NCBI RefSeq assembly: GCF_000429905.1
Contig: NZ_AUCT01000013.1
Span: 62,001-126,000 of the forward strand
Direction of reading: 5' to 3'
DNA: 64,000 bases
Source: Desulfatibacillum aliphaticivorans DSM 15576
GTDB taxonomy: Bacteria > Desulfobacterota > Desulfobacteria > Desulfobacterales > Desulfatibacillaceae
Positions 25,810 through 33,849 of this stretch are shown here, in pieces. The notes under the pieces were generated by a model. That model did no database searches. It saw nothing but the letters and a program-made list of their open reading frames with translations, and was not told the origin of the DNA. A program made the translations under genes and the position numbers. Position 1 is the first letter of the stretch. Each line of letters opens with the position of its first letter.

Positions 25810-26475
25810 ATGGAAAAAATCACCGTCACGATTGTTTATGACAACACCACGACCCGGGAGGATCTGGAAGCTCATTGGGGTTTTGCAGCGGTAATTCAGG
25901 CGCATGGCCATACCTTGTTGTTCGACACGGGCCACAAGTGGGAGATCTTGTCCGCAAACATGAAAGTCCTGGGGTTTTCTCCGGACGAGATCGAGGCGGT
26001 GGTTATTTCTCACAATCATTTTGATCATGCAGGCGGCCTGGAGGGTTTTTTAGCCCAAAAGGCCGTTCCTGTTTACGTCCCCAAGTCCTGTCCAACTCTA
26101 TTTGAAGCGGCGAAGCAGGTTAATATCGGCGGGCCTCGGGAGATATTCCCGGGGATTCATTCCACTGGAGAGTTGGGGGATTTTGAGCAATCCCTGGTTG
26201 TGGAAGCCGGGGGCGGTCTATTAGTGATCGCCGGGTGCTCTCACCCGGGCGTGGACGTCATCCTGAAGGCGGCTTCGTCTTTTGGAGAGGTTACGTCTTT
26301 GGTTGGCGGGCTTCATGGCTTTACCCAAATGGAGGTATTGCGGAACCTGGAGCTGATTTGTCCCACCCACTGCACGCAGCACATTTTGATGATCAAAAAT
26401 TTGTATCCCATGGCGTATCGGGAAGGAGGCGCGGGAGTGGTTTTGGAGTGGGACCCTCCGCAGGCGCCCGCCTGA
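25810..26475 (+). CDS. MBL-fold metallohydrolase (dihydropterin-RFAP synthase-like family)
   Basis: The 221-residue metallo-beta-lactamase-fold protein has the metal ligands in ISHNHFDHAGG, AGCSHPGV, GGLHGF and CPTHCTQ. This set matches the family that includes the archaeal enzyme making 7,8-dihydropterin-6-methyl-4-(beta-D-ribofuranosyl)-aminobenzene 5'-phosphate. Most bacterial members have no proven substrate. It is cotranscribed with the CGGC-domain gene. Confidence 0.85.
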   Translation: MEKITVTIVYDNTTTREDLEAHWGFAAVIQAHGHTLLFDTGHKWEILSANMKVLGFSPDEIEAVVISHNHFDHAGGLEGFLAQKAVPVYVPKSCPTLFEAAKQVNIGGPREIFPGIHSTGELGDFEQSLVVEAGGGLLVIAGCSHPGVDVILKAASSFGEVTSLVGGLHGFTQMEVLRNLELICPTHCTQHILMIKNLYPMAYREGGAGVVLEWDPPQAPA

Positions 26476-26618
26476 TTGGGAGGAAGTAATTTTCGCATGT
26501 GTGAAAAATAGCTTGCAAAAAAGCGCATAGTAGCATTCAATTCCGGTCAGACATCCTGGGCGCCTGATCATGCAGCATCAAGCGCGGCGGGATGATTTTT
26601 TTTTGATCGGAGTGTGTT

Positions 26619-27809
26619 GTGAAGCGTATAGTCCCCCTATTAGCCTTTCTTACGGCTTTTCCCGCCCTGTCCACGGACATGTATCTGCCGGCCATCCCCA
26701 TGCTGGTGGAGCAGTGGAACCAGCCTTTGGTGGTGGTCAATCTGACCCTTATCGCATTCTTTGCATCCTTTTGCACATTTATCGCCGTATACGGCCCCTT
26801 GTCGGACCGGTACGGAAGGCGGCCGCTGCTGCTGGCCGGAATTACCATATATATAGGCGCCAGCATAGGCTGCGCCCTGTCGCCGTCGGTGTATACGCTC
26901 ATTGCAGCCCGAATCGGGCAGGGGGCGGGCGCCGCCTCGGCCCAGACCCTGGCCCTGGCGATTATTCGCGACAAATTCGACGGCCTGGAGCGGGGGCGGA
27001 TTCTGGCACATATGGTGGGCATCATGGCTGTGGCGCCCATGCTGGGGCCGGTCTTCGGCGGATGGATGCTTAAATGGTGCCATTGGCCCTGGCTGTTCGT
27101 TTCTCAAGCCTGTCTCGGGGTGATCGGAATTATTGGCGTGTATTTTATGGAGGAGTCGTTAAAGGATCCGATCAAGGTTTCCGCACTCCAGGTTTTCGCC
27201 CGATACGGCGTGGTTTTTAAAAACGGCCGCTTTATGAAGCTGAACGTGGTCATGTCTTTGTTCGGGCTGCCTTTTTTCGGGTTTATCGCCTCTTCCTCCT
27301 ATTTATACATCAAGGTTTTCGGCCTGACGGAGCAGCAATTCGGCTATTTTTTCGCCTTTACCTCCGGCGGGTTCATGTTGGGGCCTATGGTGCTTAACCG
27401 TTTGGCCAATCACATGTCCTACAATAAAATCATCGGCATCGGGCTTAGCGGGGTCACCCTGGGCGGTCTGGCGCTTGCGTTTAACTCCCACGCCACCCCC
27501 TGGCATTTGGCTTTGCCTATCTTTTTGTTTGTCTTTAGTTTTGGCGTGTTCCGGCCCGCAGCCACCAATATGGCTTTGGAGCAGGTGACCACGGACGTGG
27601 GAAGCGCGTCTTCCATGCTGGTGTTTTTATATTCCATGGTGGGCGCCGTGGGCATGTGGATGATTTCCTTGGAATGGCCGGATAAAATGACGGTGCTGGG
27701 ATCGCTGGCCGCGGGCATTGGAATATTGTCGTTGATATTTTGGTTTTTAAGCTCCGGAAATTACGAGATCGGCGGAGAGCTTCCCCTGGAGGCCCCGGCG
27801 GAAGATTGA
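26619..27809 (+). CDS. Bcr/CflA-type MFS drug exporter
   Basis: The 396-residue inner-membrane transporter of the major facilitator superfamily has about 12 helices. The Bcr/CflA pattern is clear: LTAFPALSTDMYLPAIP in helix 1, the GPLSDRYGRRP loop 2-3 motif and an arginine in helix 4 (IAARIGQGAGAA). It probably exports drugs or small peptides in exchange for protons. The start is GTG at 26619. It ends 16 bp from the convergent wtpC. Confidence 0.88.
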   Translation: MKRIVPLLAFLTAFPALSTDMYLPAIPMLVEQWNQPLVVVNLTLIAFFASFCTFIAVYGPLSDRYGRRPLLLAGITIYIGASIGCALSPSVYTLIAARIGQGAGAASAQTLALAIIRDKFDGLERGRILAHMVGIMAVAPMLGPVFGGWMLKWCHWPWLFVSQACLGVIGIIGVYFMEESLKDPIKVSALQVFARYGVVFKNGRFMKLNVVMSLFGLPFFGFIASSSYLYIKVFGLTEQQFGYFFAFTSGGFMLGPMVLNRLANHMSYNKIIGIGLSGVTLGGLALAFNSHATPWHLALPIFLFVFSFGVFRPAATNMALEQVTTDVGSASSMLVFLYSMVGAVGMWMISLEWPDKMTVLGSLAAGIGILSLIFWFLSSGNYEIGGELPLEAPAED

Positions 27810-27825
27810 ACCCAAACCTGATTTT

Positions 27826-28866
27826 TCAGAAAAAATGAATCCTATCCTGTGGAATTTCCACCCACACCTGGGCGCCGGCGTCCAGGCCCATGGATAACAA
27901 GGCGCTTTTAGCGGCCGCAGCCACCAGGGTCTGGTCCTGATAGTCCAATAAAACCTCGCAAAAAATGCCGTAATCCACCATGCCGCGAATTTCCGCGGGA
28001 AAGAGCCCGAACTTATTATCCTGAACAGGTTTTTGCTCCAGCAGCAACAGGTGCTCGGGCCGGACGGCCGCGTATTTGGGTTTGGGGCATCCGTTGGAGG
28101 GCATGGACAGGTTCAGGCAGTCCACGCGCACCTGGCCGTTTTCGCCGCAGGCGGGAAACACGTTTTTCATGCCCACAAAATGGGCCACAAACGGCGAGGC
28201 GGGGCGGTTGAATATGTCTTTCACCCCCCCGCATTGCTCCACGCCGCCTTTGTTCAGAACAGCAGCCCTTTGGCTGAGAAACAGGGCTTCGGAAAAATCA
28301 TGCGTGACCATGAGGCATGTGAGGGATAATTGGGAATGAAGCTCTTTAAGCAGATTGCGCAGGTCCTCCCGAAAAGCCGGATCCAGGGCGGATAAGGGTT
28401 CGTCAAGCAGCAAAACCCTGGGCTTGACCGATAGGGCCCGGGCCAGGGCCACGCGCTGCTTTTCTCCACCGGACAGGTTTTCCACGGATCTGCCGGCCAG
28501 GGGTGCAATGCCCAAACGCTCCATGAGCCACTTAACCCAATCCAGGCGCTTTTTCCCGGGTCTCTTTTGATAGCGAAGGCCGTAAGCGACATTTTTTTCC
28601 ACGCTTAAATGGGGAAACAATCCTGCGTCCTGATACACAATGCCCACGCCCCGCCGCTCGGGCGGCAGCCTGGTGATTTCCACGCCGTCCAGAAATATCC
28701 GGCCTGAATGGACGGGGCCCACGCCGGCCACGGACTCCAGGATCAGGGTTTTCCCCGCTCCCGTGGGGCCCAGCAGGGCGAAAAACTCCCCTTCCCGCAC
28801 ATGGATATCCACATTGTTGAGGGAGAAATCCGCTAAATCCATGGAAAGCTGTTCAATGCGAATCAT
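27826..28866 (-). CDS. wtpC: Tungstate/molybdate ABC transporter ATP-binding protein
   Basis: The 346-residue ATPase energises uptake of tungstate or molybdate. It has Walker A GPTGAGKT, the signature NLSGGEKQRVALARAL, Walker B VLLLDEPLSALD and the H-loop VTHDFSEAL, then a C-terminal regulatory part (residues about 240-346, with AAVRPEHLLLLEQ). It is the third gene of a binding protein-permease-ATPase operon and starts 4 bp after the permease gene. Confidence 0.88.
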   Translation of the reverse strand: MIRIEQLSMDLADFSLNNVDIHVREGEFFALLGPTGAGKTLILESVAGVGPVHSGRIFLDGVEITRLPPERRGVGIVYQDAGLFPHLSVEKNVAYGLRYQKRPGKKRLDWVKWLMERLGIAPLAGRSVENLSGGEKQRVALARALSVKPRVLLLDEPLSALDPAFREDLRNLLKELHSQLSLTCLMVTHDFSEALFLSQRAAVLNKGGVEQCGGVKDIFNRPASPFVAHFVGMKNVFPACGENGQVRVDCLNLSMPSNGCPKPKYAAVRPEHLLLLEQKPVQDNKFGLFPAEIRGMVDYGIFCEVLLDYQDQTLVAAAAKSALLSMGLDAGAQVWVEIPQDRIHFF

Positions 28867-28870
28867 GCCG

Positions 28871-29668
28871 TCACCCCGTTTTGGCCTTGGAAGCGGATGG
28901 GAGAGTTAAAAACCGAAGTCCCAGGAATAAGGCCAGGGAAACCAATATCAGCCACACGGCCACTGGCTGAGAATATTTCAGGCCGTACGCGGTGAAGCGT
29001 TCGTATATCAGGACCGGCGCCACCATGGGGTGGTAGGCCACAATCACAATGGCCCCGAACTCGCTGATGGCCCGGGCGCAGCACATGATCAGCCCGGCCA
29101 GCATGCTTCTCCAGGCCAGGGGAAAAACCACCCGGAAAAAGGTCTGGGTTTGGGAGGCGCCCAGGCTGCGGGACACCTTTTCCAAACGCTCGGGGATGCT
29201 TTCCAGCCCGGCCTTGACCGTATTGATGTAAAAAGGCAGGCCCACAAAGGTGAGCACGGTCACGATGCCCGTGGTGGTGCCCATGATTTCCACGCCGATG
29301 GACTGTATGGCCCGGCCGAACCAATGGTTGCGCCCTGCTATGCTGAGTATGGCGATGCCTATGATGGGATGGGGTATCATGATGGGCAGATCCACCACGC
29401 TCTCCACCAGACGCTTGCCCGGAAACTCCTTCCTGGCCAACAGATAAGCCGTGGGCGTGCCCACAACCAGGCTGATGACGGCAGCCAGCCCGGACGTGCT
29501 GATGCTCAGCCAGATGGCTTTGCGTACGTCCTTATCGTTAAAGGTTTCCCAAAGGGACTCCATGGAGGGCGCGGCAATGACGTGGAAAAGAGGCAGCAGG
29601 ATAAACGCCAGGATTATCCCGGCGGAAGACAGGGTGAGCCAGAAAAAGGGTTCTTTTTTAACGGGCAT
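28871..29668 (-). CDS. wtpB: Tungstate/molybdate ABC transporter permease
   Basis: The inner-membrane permease of about 265 residues has six predicted helices and the EAA-type loop (VSRSLGASQTQTFFRVVFPLAWRSMLAG), the docking site for the ATPase. The in-frame ATG at 29710 overlaps the wtpA terminator hairpin. The ATG at 29668 has GGGAGTG four bases upstream and begins directly before the first helix, so I chose it. The context is WtpABC-like. Confidence 0.88.
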   Translation of the reverse strand: MPVKKEPFFWLTLSSAGIILAFILLPLFHVIAAPSMESLWETFNDKDVRKAIWLSISTSGLAAVISLVVGTPTAYLLARKEFPGKRLVESVVDLPIMIPHPIIGIAILSIAGRNHWFGRAIQSIGVEIMGTTTGIVTVLTFVGLPFYINTVKAGLESIPERLEKVSRSLGASQTQTFFRVVFPLAWRSMLAGLIMCCARAISEFGAIVIVAYHPMVAPVLIYERFTAYGLKYSQPVAVWLILVSLALFLGLRFLTLPSASKAKTG

Positions 29669-29688
29669 GAAACACTCCCGGGCCGTGC

Positions 29689-29725
29689 AAAAAAGAATGC
29701 GCCGGCCCATTAAAGGACCGGCGCA
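29689..29725 (-). terminator. Terminator hairpin between wtpA and wtpB
   Basis: On the minus strand TGCGCCGG and CCGGCGCA form an 8-bp stem with a GGTCC-type extension, then TTC and six T. It sits inside the operon, 10 bp after the wtpA stop. It probably lets only part of the transcripts continue, giving more binding protein than permease. Confidence 0.75.
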
Positions 29726-29734
29726 CAGGTTGAT

Positions 29735-30709
29735 CTATTTTTTGATTTCCACCAGCTCTTTCAGGCCGGCGGGCAGCTTGTCATACATTTCCTGCGTGGG
29801 AACGCGGCAAGGGACGAAAGGAGGCTGACCCATATCCTGGAGAATTTTCAGGCCGCCTTCGGGGTCCATGAGGTATTCCATAAAAGCGGTTGCAGCCTCA
29901 GGGTTCTGGGAATCCTTAATCAGGCAGATGCCGTAGGTGCAGGATTTTCCGGTGCGGGTGATGGTGGTTCCCGGCTTTTTACCGGAGACCTCCACCCTGG
30001 CGTTTTGGTAATTGCTGTCGTAGTTGTAATTGCCCAGGTTGATTTCGTCGGGCAAAACCACGTATTTCAGGTCGTGCTGCACGGCCACGGAAAGATATTC
30101 CCAAGCGTAATCCATGTTGCCGGTTTTCAGCAGGCTGATCAATTCCACGGATTTGGGGCGGACATTTTTCTGGGGACGGTTGGCAATGGCCTTGTTGTAG
30201 AAGTCCGGAATGTTGTAATAGGACTCGGCCAATTGGAGCACCATCAAGGAACGGTATCCGCAGGGGTCCAGGTTGGGATCGGAATGGCCCCAGACCACGC
30301 CTTCGGTCATGAGGATTTCAGGCCAGTTTTTATCGTTGATTTTGTCGGCCAGGCGGCTTTGGTCCGTATAGCACAGCACAAGCTGGTTGGTGGCGAAACG
30401 GATGTTCATGTCGGTGAACTTGCCCAGCAGGTTTTTGTCGATGACGGTATAGTCGGCCGAAGCCATGATGTCTGCGGGCTTGCCCACTTCGGAGATCAAG
30501 CGGGCCATTTTTGTGCTGCCGCCGGATTCCCTCTGAATGTCCACTTTGGGATATTTTTGTTCGAAATTTTTTTCAATTTCTGCAAAAGGTACGGAAAGGC
30601 TTCCGGCGTGAAAGATGGCAACCTTGCCGGCCGGCTCGGCCATGGCTTGGGAACTGAAGACGAGCAGGGAAAATACTGCCAGGATGCAAAGGGAAAAACG
30701 TAGTTTCAT
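29735..30709 (-). CDS. wtpA: Tungstate/molybdate-binding periplasmic protein
   Basis: The 324-residue solute-binding protein has a signal peptide (residues 1-24, ending SSQAMA). The oxyanion-binding features of the WtpA/ModA family are present: FHAGSLSVPFAEIE, ESGGSTKMARLISEVGKPADIMASADY and the C-terminal MEYLMDPEGG. The FHAGSL-SVPF form is typical of WtpA, which binds tungstate with very high affinity. That suits an anaerobe using tungsten or molybdenum oxidoreductases and formate dehydrogenases. It is the first gene of the operon; the leader holds an inverted repeat. Confidence 0.9.
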   Translation of the reverse strand: MKLRFSLCILAVFSLLVFSSQAMAEPAGKVAIFHAGSLSVPFAEIEKNFEQKYPKVDIQRESGGSTKMARLISEVGKPADIMASADYTVIDKNLLGKFTDMNIRFATNQLVLCYTDQSRLADKINDKNWPEILMTEGVVWGHSDPNLDPCGYRSLMVLQLAESYYNIPDFYNKAIANRPQKNVRPKSVELISLLKTGNMDYAWEYLSVAVQHDLKYVVLPDEINLGNYNYDSNYQNARVEVSGKKPGTTITRTGKSCTYGICLIKDSQNPEAATAFMEYLMDPEGGLKILQDMGQPPFVPCRVPTQEMYDKLPAGLKELVEIKK

Positions 30710-30765
30710 GAGTAATTACCTCCTGAAGAAAAAATTTGAGAAACGTGAAAAACCTGATTATTCGT

Positions 30766-30787
30766 ATCGAATATCCACCTATTCGAT
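30766..30787. promoter_or_regulatory. Perfect inverted repeat in the wtpA leader (putative ModE-like operator)
   Basis: ATCGAATA-TCCACC-TATTCGAT (8-6-8) lies between the predicted promoter and the wtpA ribosome-binding site. Its architecture resembles ModE operators (two inverted half-sites with a short spacer), and a ModE-like regulator gene lies 1.1 kb away. Confidence 0.6.
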
Positions 30788-30817
30788 AAATCCGTTATGT
30801 TCCAAGGGTACAAACGC

Positions 30818-30846
30818 CTTTTACGAAATTTTTGCTTATAGGTCAA
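30818..30846 (-). promoter_or_regulatory. Possible wtpABC promoter
   Basis: On the minus strand TTGACC (30846-30841) and TAAAAG (30823-30818) are separated by 17 bp. The leader would be about 100 nt and would contain the inverted repeat. Confidence 0.45.
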
Positions 30847-30954
30847 TGAAAGTACGAATTTTTCCATGATAATCGTTTTGTTCTTGCGAGGCATCCTGCA
30901 GGGATTTAAAAGTGTAAAGAGAGACTTAAAGTAACAAAGGAAAGTTTGGCGGTT

Positions 30955-31887
30955 ATGAAGAAAAACAGCTTGGCCCTCACCTATTTGAAACTATTATTGA
31001 TGGCCCTATTCTGGGGCGGCACCTTTGTGGCGGGCCGGTCCCTGGCGGGCAAGGTTGGGCCGTTATCCGCAGCATTTTTGCGCTTTGCCATGGCGTCGGT
31101 TTTTTTAACTGTAATCGCCTGGAGGAGGGGGGAAAGGCTGTCTTTTCCCAAGGGCCGGCAGTTGGTTGCCATCCTGTTATTGGGTTTGACCGGAATAAGT
31201 TTTTACAACTTTTTCTTTTTTAGCGGGCTGCATCATATTGAAGCCGGCCGGGCGGCCGTTATTATTGCTAATAATCCCATTATACTGGCCTTGCTGTCAG
31301 CCTTGGTTTTCAAGGAGAAGCTGACCCCTCAGAAATCCATGGGTATATTGCTTTCCGTGTCCGGCGCCGTGGTGGTCATAACCAAAGGGCATCCTTTGTC
31401 CTTATTTAATGAAGGCGTTGGGCCCGGCGAAATGCTGATCGCCGGCGCGGTGTTCAGTTGGGTGGCTTATTCCATGATCGGCAAGGTGGTGATGGCCAAT
31501 TTATCGCCTTTGCTTTCCGTGACTTACTCCGTAATAGCAGGCACGGTGATGCTGGCGATTCCCGCCGGGATGGAGGGGGTTTTCAGCAGCATGTTCTCGT
31601 ACGGACCATGGCAGTGGTTCTCGTTGTTTTATCTGGCTTTTTTCGGAACCGCGCTGGGCTTTGTCTTTTATTATGAAGGCATTAAGACAATAGGCCCCAC
31701 CCGGGCGGCCTTGTTCATCAATTTTGTGCCTGTGAGCGCGGTGCTGTCCGGATTTGTTATTTTAGGGGAGGCGCTTACGCTTTCTCTCCTGGCGGGGCTG
31801 GCCTTAGTCAGTTCGGGAGTTTATTTGACAAACGTCCAAAACCTGTTTCGCCGTCATGATAAAAGGTCGGAAAATAATTCTTCGTAG
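30955..31887 (+). CDS. EamA/DMT family permease
   Basis: The inner-membrane protein of about 310 residues has ten predicted helices in two EamA repeats (MALFWGGTFVAGRSLAG at the start of repeat 1; GEMLIAGAVFSWVAYSMIG at the start of repeat 2). Such drug/metabolite transporters export amino acids or other metabolites. The in-frame TTG at 30946 is too close to AAAGGA; the ATG at 30955 is better spaced. Its last 34 bp overlap the 3' end of the convergent ModE-like gene. Confidence 0.82.
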   Translation: MKKNSLALTYLKLLLMALFWGGTFVAGRSLAGKVGPLSAAFLRFAMASVFLTVIAWRRGERLSFPKGRQLVAILLLGLTGISFYNFFFFSGLHHIEAGRAAVIIANNPIILALLSALVFKEKLTPQKSMGILLSVSGAVVVITKGHPLSLFNEGVGPGEMLIAGAVFSWVAYSMIGKVVMANLSPLLSVTYSVIAGTVMLAIPAGMEGVFSSMFSYGPWQWFSLFYLAFFGTALGFVFYYEGIKTIGPTRAALFINFVPVSAVLSGFVILGEALTLSLLAGLALVSSGVYLTNVQNLFRRHDKRSENNSS

Positions 31888-32219
31888 GTGCAATCCGCAA
31901 TCAACTCCACTTTTTCCTGCATGGCTTCAAAACGCTCCATAAGCTCCAGGGCGAAGGGCGTCAGCTTGGATCCGCCGCCGGAATGGCCTCCGATTTTACT
32001 TTCAAGCAAGGGGTGGCCCAGGCGCTCTTCTGCATTTTTTATTCTTTTCCATGCGCCGCGATAGCTCATGTTCAGACTTTGGGCCGCGGCGTTGATGGAT
32101 CCATGCTTTTGAATGGCTTTTAAAATTTTAATGCGTCCATGCCCGAATATCACATCCCCATCCCTGTTTTGCAGCCAAATCTTTGAGCGAACGCACGTAT
32201 TTTTTTCTTTTGACGGCAT
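31854..32219 (-). CDS. ModE-like winged-helix regulator lacking MOP domains
   Basis: The 121-residue protein carries the N-terminal LysR-type winged helix of ModE (KILKAIQKHGSINAAAQSLNMSYRGAWKRIKNAEERLG; HSGGGSKLTPFALELMERF). It ends before the molybdate-binding MOP domains found in E. coli ModE. Single-domain forms are common in Desulfobacterota near molybdate or tungstate genes. It may sense oxyanion status through another factor or bind a ligand directly. The adjacent wtpABC operon is the obvious target. Confidence 0.85.
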   Translation of the reverse strand: MPSKEKNTCVRSKIWLQNRDGDVIFGHGRIKILKAIQKHGSINAAAQSLNMSYRGAWKRIKNAEERLGHPLLESKIGGHSGGGSKLTPFALELMERFEAMQEKVELIADCTYEELFSDLLS

Positions 32220-32379
32220 AATCTCCTCATAAAGTTTCTAAGAATGGATTTCTTTATCACTTACACCAAGTTGACTAAAAAGAAAAGTAAATCCCGAAAA
32301 TCTGAAAAAATGCATCCCGTTTTTACAGCTTGAAAAAGAATGCGACACCCAAGACGGGCGGGAAAATTTCGGCCGATCC

Positions 32380-32403
32380 TATCAATTTTGCAAAGTATTG
32401 ATA
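32380..32403. promoter_or_regulatory. Inverted repeat upstream of a sigma-54 promoter
   Basis: TATCAAT-N10-ATTGATA forms perfect 7-bp arms about 50-70 bp upstream of the -24/-12 element, a plausible site for a sigma-54 enhancer-binding protein. Confidence 0.45.
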
Positions 32404-32451
32404 TAATGTATAAAGCTCTAATTTTTTCGGATGATTGTTTTTAAATCTTCC

Positions 32452-32466
32452 TGGCACGGCAGTTGC
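32452..32466 (+). promoter_or_regulatory. Sigma-54 (-24/-12) promoter
   Basis: TGGCAC-GGCAG-TTGC matches the sigma-54 consensus exactly in its invariant bases and spacing, 65 bp before the cytidylate-kinase-like gene. The 306-bp gap (32220-32525) holds no gene. Confidence 0.75.
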
Positions 32467-32531
32467 CTATATATCTGGCAGGCCAGGGCGTTTGGTTACT
32501 CCGTTAACCCTGCAGAGCAAAGGAGATGGAT

Positions 32532-33245
32532 ATGGAAAAAAAATACCAGCCAGGATATTACAAGTCCGATAGGCCGGATATAAAGAGCTTGGTGGACCAC
32601 TTTTTTGAGGCCTGGGAAAAAGAAGCGGCTCTTTCGGCGCAGAAGGAGATCGTGCTGCCGCCCAATATTTGCTTCTCCCGCAAAATTGGCGTGGGCGCTT
32701 TGGAAATCGCCGACCTGGTGTCCAAAGACACGGGCTTTCCGGTCATGGACAGGGAGATTATCGAGTACATCTCCCTTGCTTCGGACCTTTCCACACGCAC
32801 AGTCAAGATATTCGACGAGCGCTACCCCGGAACCGGGACGAATTTTTTCAGCATGATCCTTGGGGAAGGCTCCTTTATCCTTAGCGACTTCAGCAGGCAG
32901 CTCGCCCAGGCCGTCGCGGCATTGGCGGGCTTAGGCCCTCTGGTTTTCGTGGGGAGAGGCGCTCACCTGATTTTACCCAGAGACAGGGTGCTGGCCGTGC
33001 GTTTAGTGGCTTCCAAGGAGTACCGGATCAAACGCGTGGCCAAGATCATGGAGCAAGACGAAAAGCTGATTAAAAAGGAAATCGACCGTGTGGACGCTGA
33101 GCAGGCCGGTTTCTTTAAAAAGGTTTTCGGAAGAAGCGACGCGCCCAACGAGGAGTTCGACCTGGTGATTGTCCGGGACAATTTTCCCGACGCCCAGCAT
33201 GCAGCCAAGCTGATTCAGGAAGCCTATAAAATGAAGTTCAGCTAG
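32532..33245 (+). CDS. Cytidylate kinase-like family protein
   Basis: The protein of about 237 residues belongs to the cytidylate-kinase-like family (PF13189), P-loop NTPases related to nucleoside monophosphate kinases. The phosphate-binding stretch appears as ICFSRKIGVGALEIADLV, and VFVGRGAHLILP, RLVASKEYRIKRV and VIVRDNF follow. The substrate is unknown. The ATG at 32526 abuts the ribosome-binding site AGGAG, so the next ATG (32532), at a six-base spacing, is preferred. It is driven by a sigma-54 promoter and ends at a terminator before hsp20. Confidence 0.8.
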   Translation: MEKKYQPGYYKSDRPDIKSLVDHFFEAWEKEAALSAQKEIVLPPNICFSRKIGVGALEIADLVSKDTGFPVMDREIIEYISLASDLSTRTVKIFDERYPGTGTNFFSMILGEGSFILSDFSRQLAQAVAALAGLGPLVFVGRGAHLILPRDRVLAVRLVASKEYRIKRVAKIMEQDEKLIKKEIDRVDAEQAGFFKKVFGRSDAPNEEFDLVIVRDNFPDAQHAAKLIQEAYKMKFS

Positions 33246-33273
33246 GCGGGATGCCAGCGATAATGCGTTCAAA

Positions 33274-33311
33274 GGGAGCGGGCGGGTTCCCGCCTGCTCC
33301 CGGGTTTTTTT
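33274..33311 (+). terminator. Rho-independent terminator before hsp20
   Basis: GGGAGCGGGCGGG and CCCGCCTGCTCCC form a 13-bp stem with a 2-nt loop, followed by seven T. It ends the cytidylate-kinase-like transcript only 30 bp before the hsp20 start, so hsp20 depends on readthrough or a promoter overlapping this site. Confidence 0.9.
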
Positions 33312-33340
33312 AACCTTCTTTGCATTGAAAGGAGGCGGCC

Positions 33341-33787
33341 ATGCAGCTTGTACCATGGAGAACCTTGGGAGAGGTAAGCGCCCGGGCCAATGAGTTGGAG
33401 GATCTTTGGAACCGGTATTTTGACCTGGCAAGGCCTTTCAGGACCATGTCGGCGCCCTGGACCCCCACCACGGACGTAAAAGAGACTGAAGAGACAATTG
33501 TTGTGACGGCAGAGCTACCGGGCGCGGAGCCGGAGCAGATCCACGTGGATTTTTCCGATGGCGTTCTGACCATCAAAGGGGAGAAAAAGGGCGAAACCGA
33601 GGAAAAAGGCGCTCATCACTATTATAAGGAAAGGTACTCGGGCAATTTCTTGCGGTCGTTTCAGCTGCCGTGCCGGGTGTTGGCAGATGGCGCCCAGGCG
33701 AATTTTGAAAAAGGGGTGCTGACCGTCACCCTGCCCAAAGCCCTGGAGGACCAAAAAACCAAGATAGATGTTCAATACAAGAAGTAA
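33341..33787 (+). CDS. Hsp20/alpha-crystallin small heat shock protein
   Basis: The 148-residue chaperone holds unfolded proteins in the cytoplasm. The alpha-crystallin domain covers about residues 45-140 (WTPTTDVKETEETIVVTAELPG; GVLTIKGEKKGE; FEKGVLTVTLPKA), with a short C-terminal tail (KIDVQYKK). GAAAGGAGG lies eight bases before the ATG. It follows a terminator hairpin and may be partly cotranscribed with the sigma-54-driven gene. Confidence 0.93.
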   Translation: MQLVPWRTLGEVSARANELEDLWNRYFDLARPFRTMSAPWTPTTDVKETEETIVVTAELPGAEPEQIHVDFSDGVLTIKGEKKGETEEKGAHHYYKERYSGNFLRSFQLPCRVLADGAQANFEKGVLTVTLPKALEDQKTKIDVQYKK

Positions 33788-33849
33788 TTTGGTGTATACT
33801 TGGGTTTATGCACGGATAATCGAACCCAGCGCTCAGGGGGATTTTTAGC

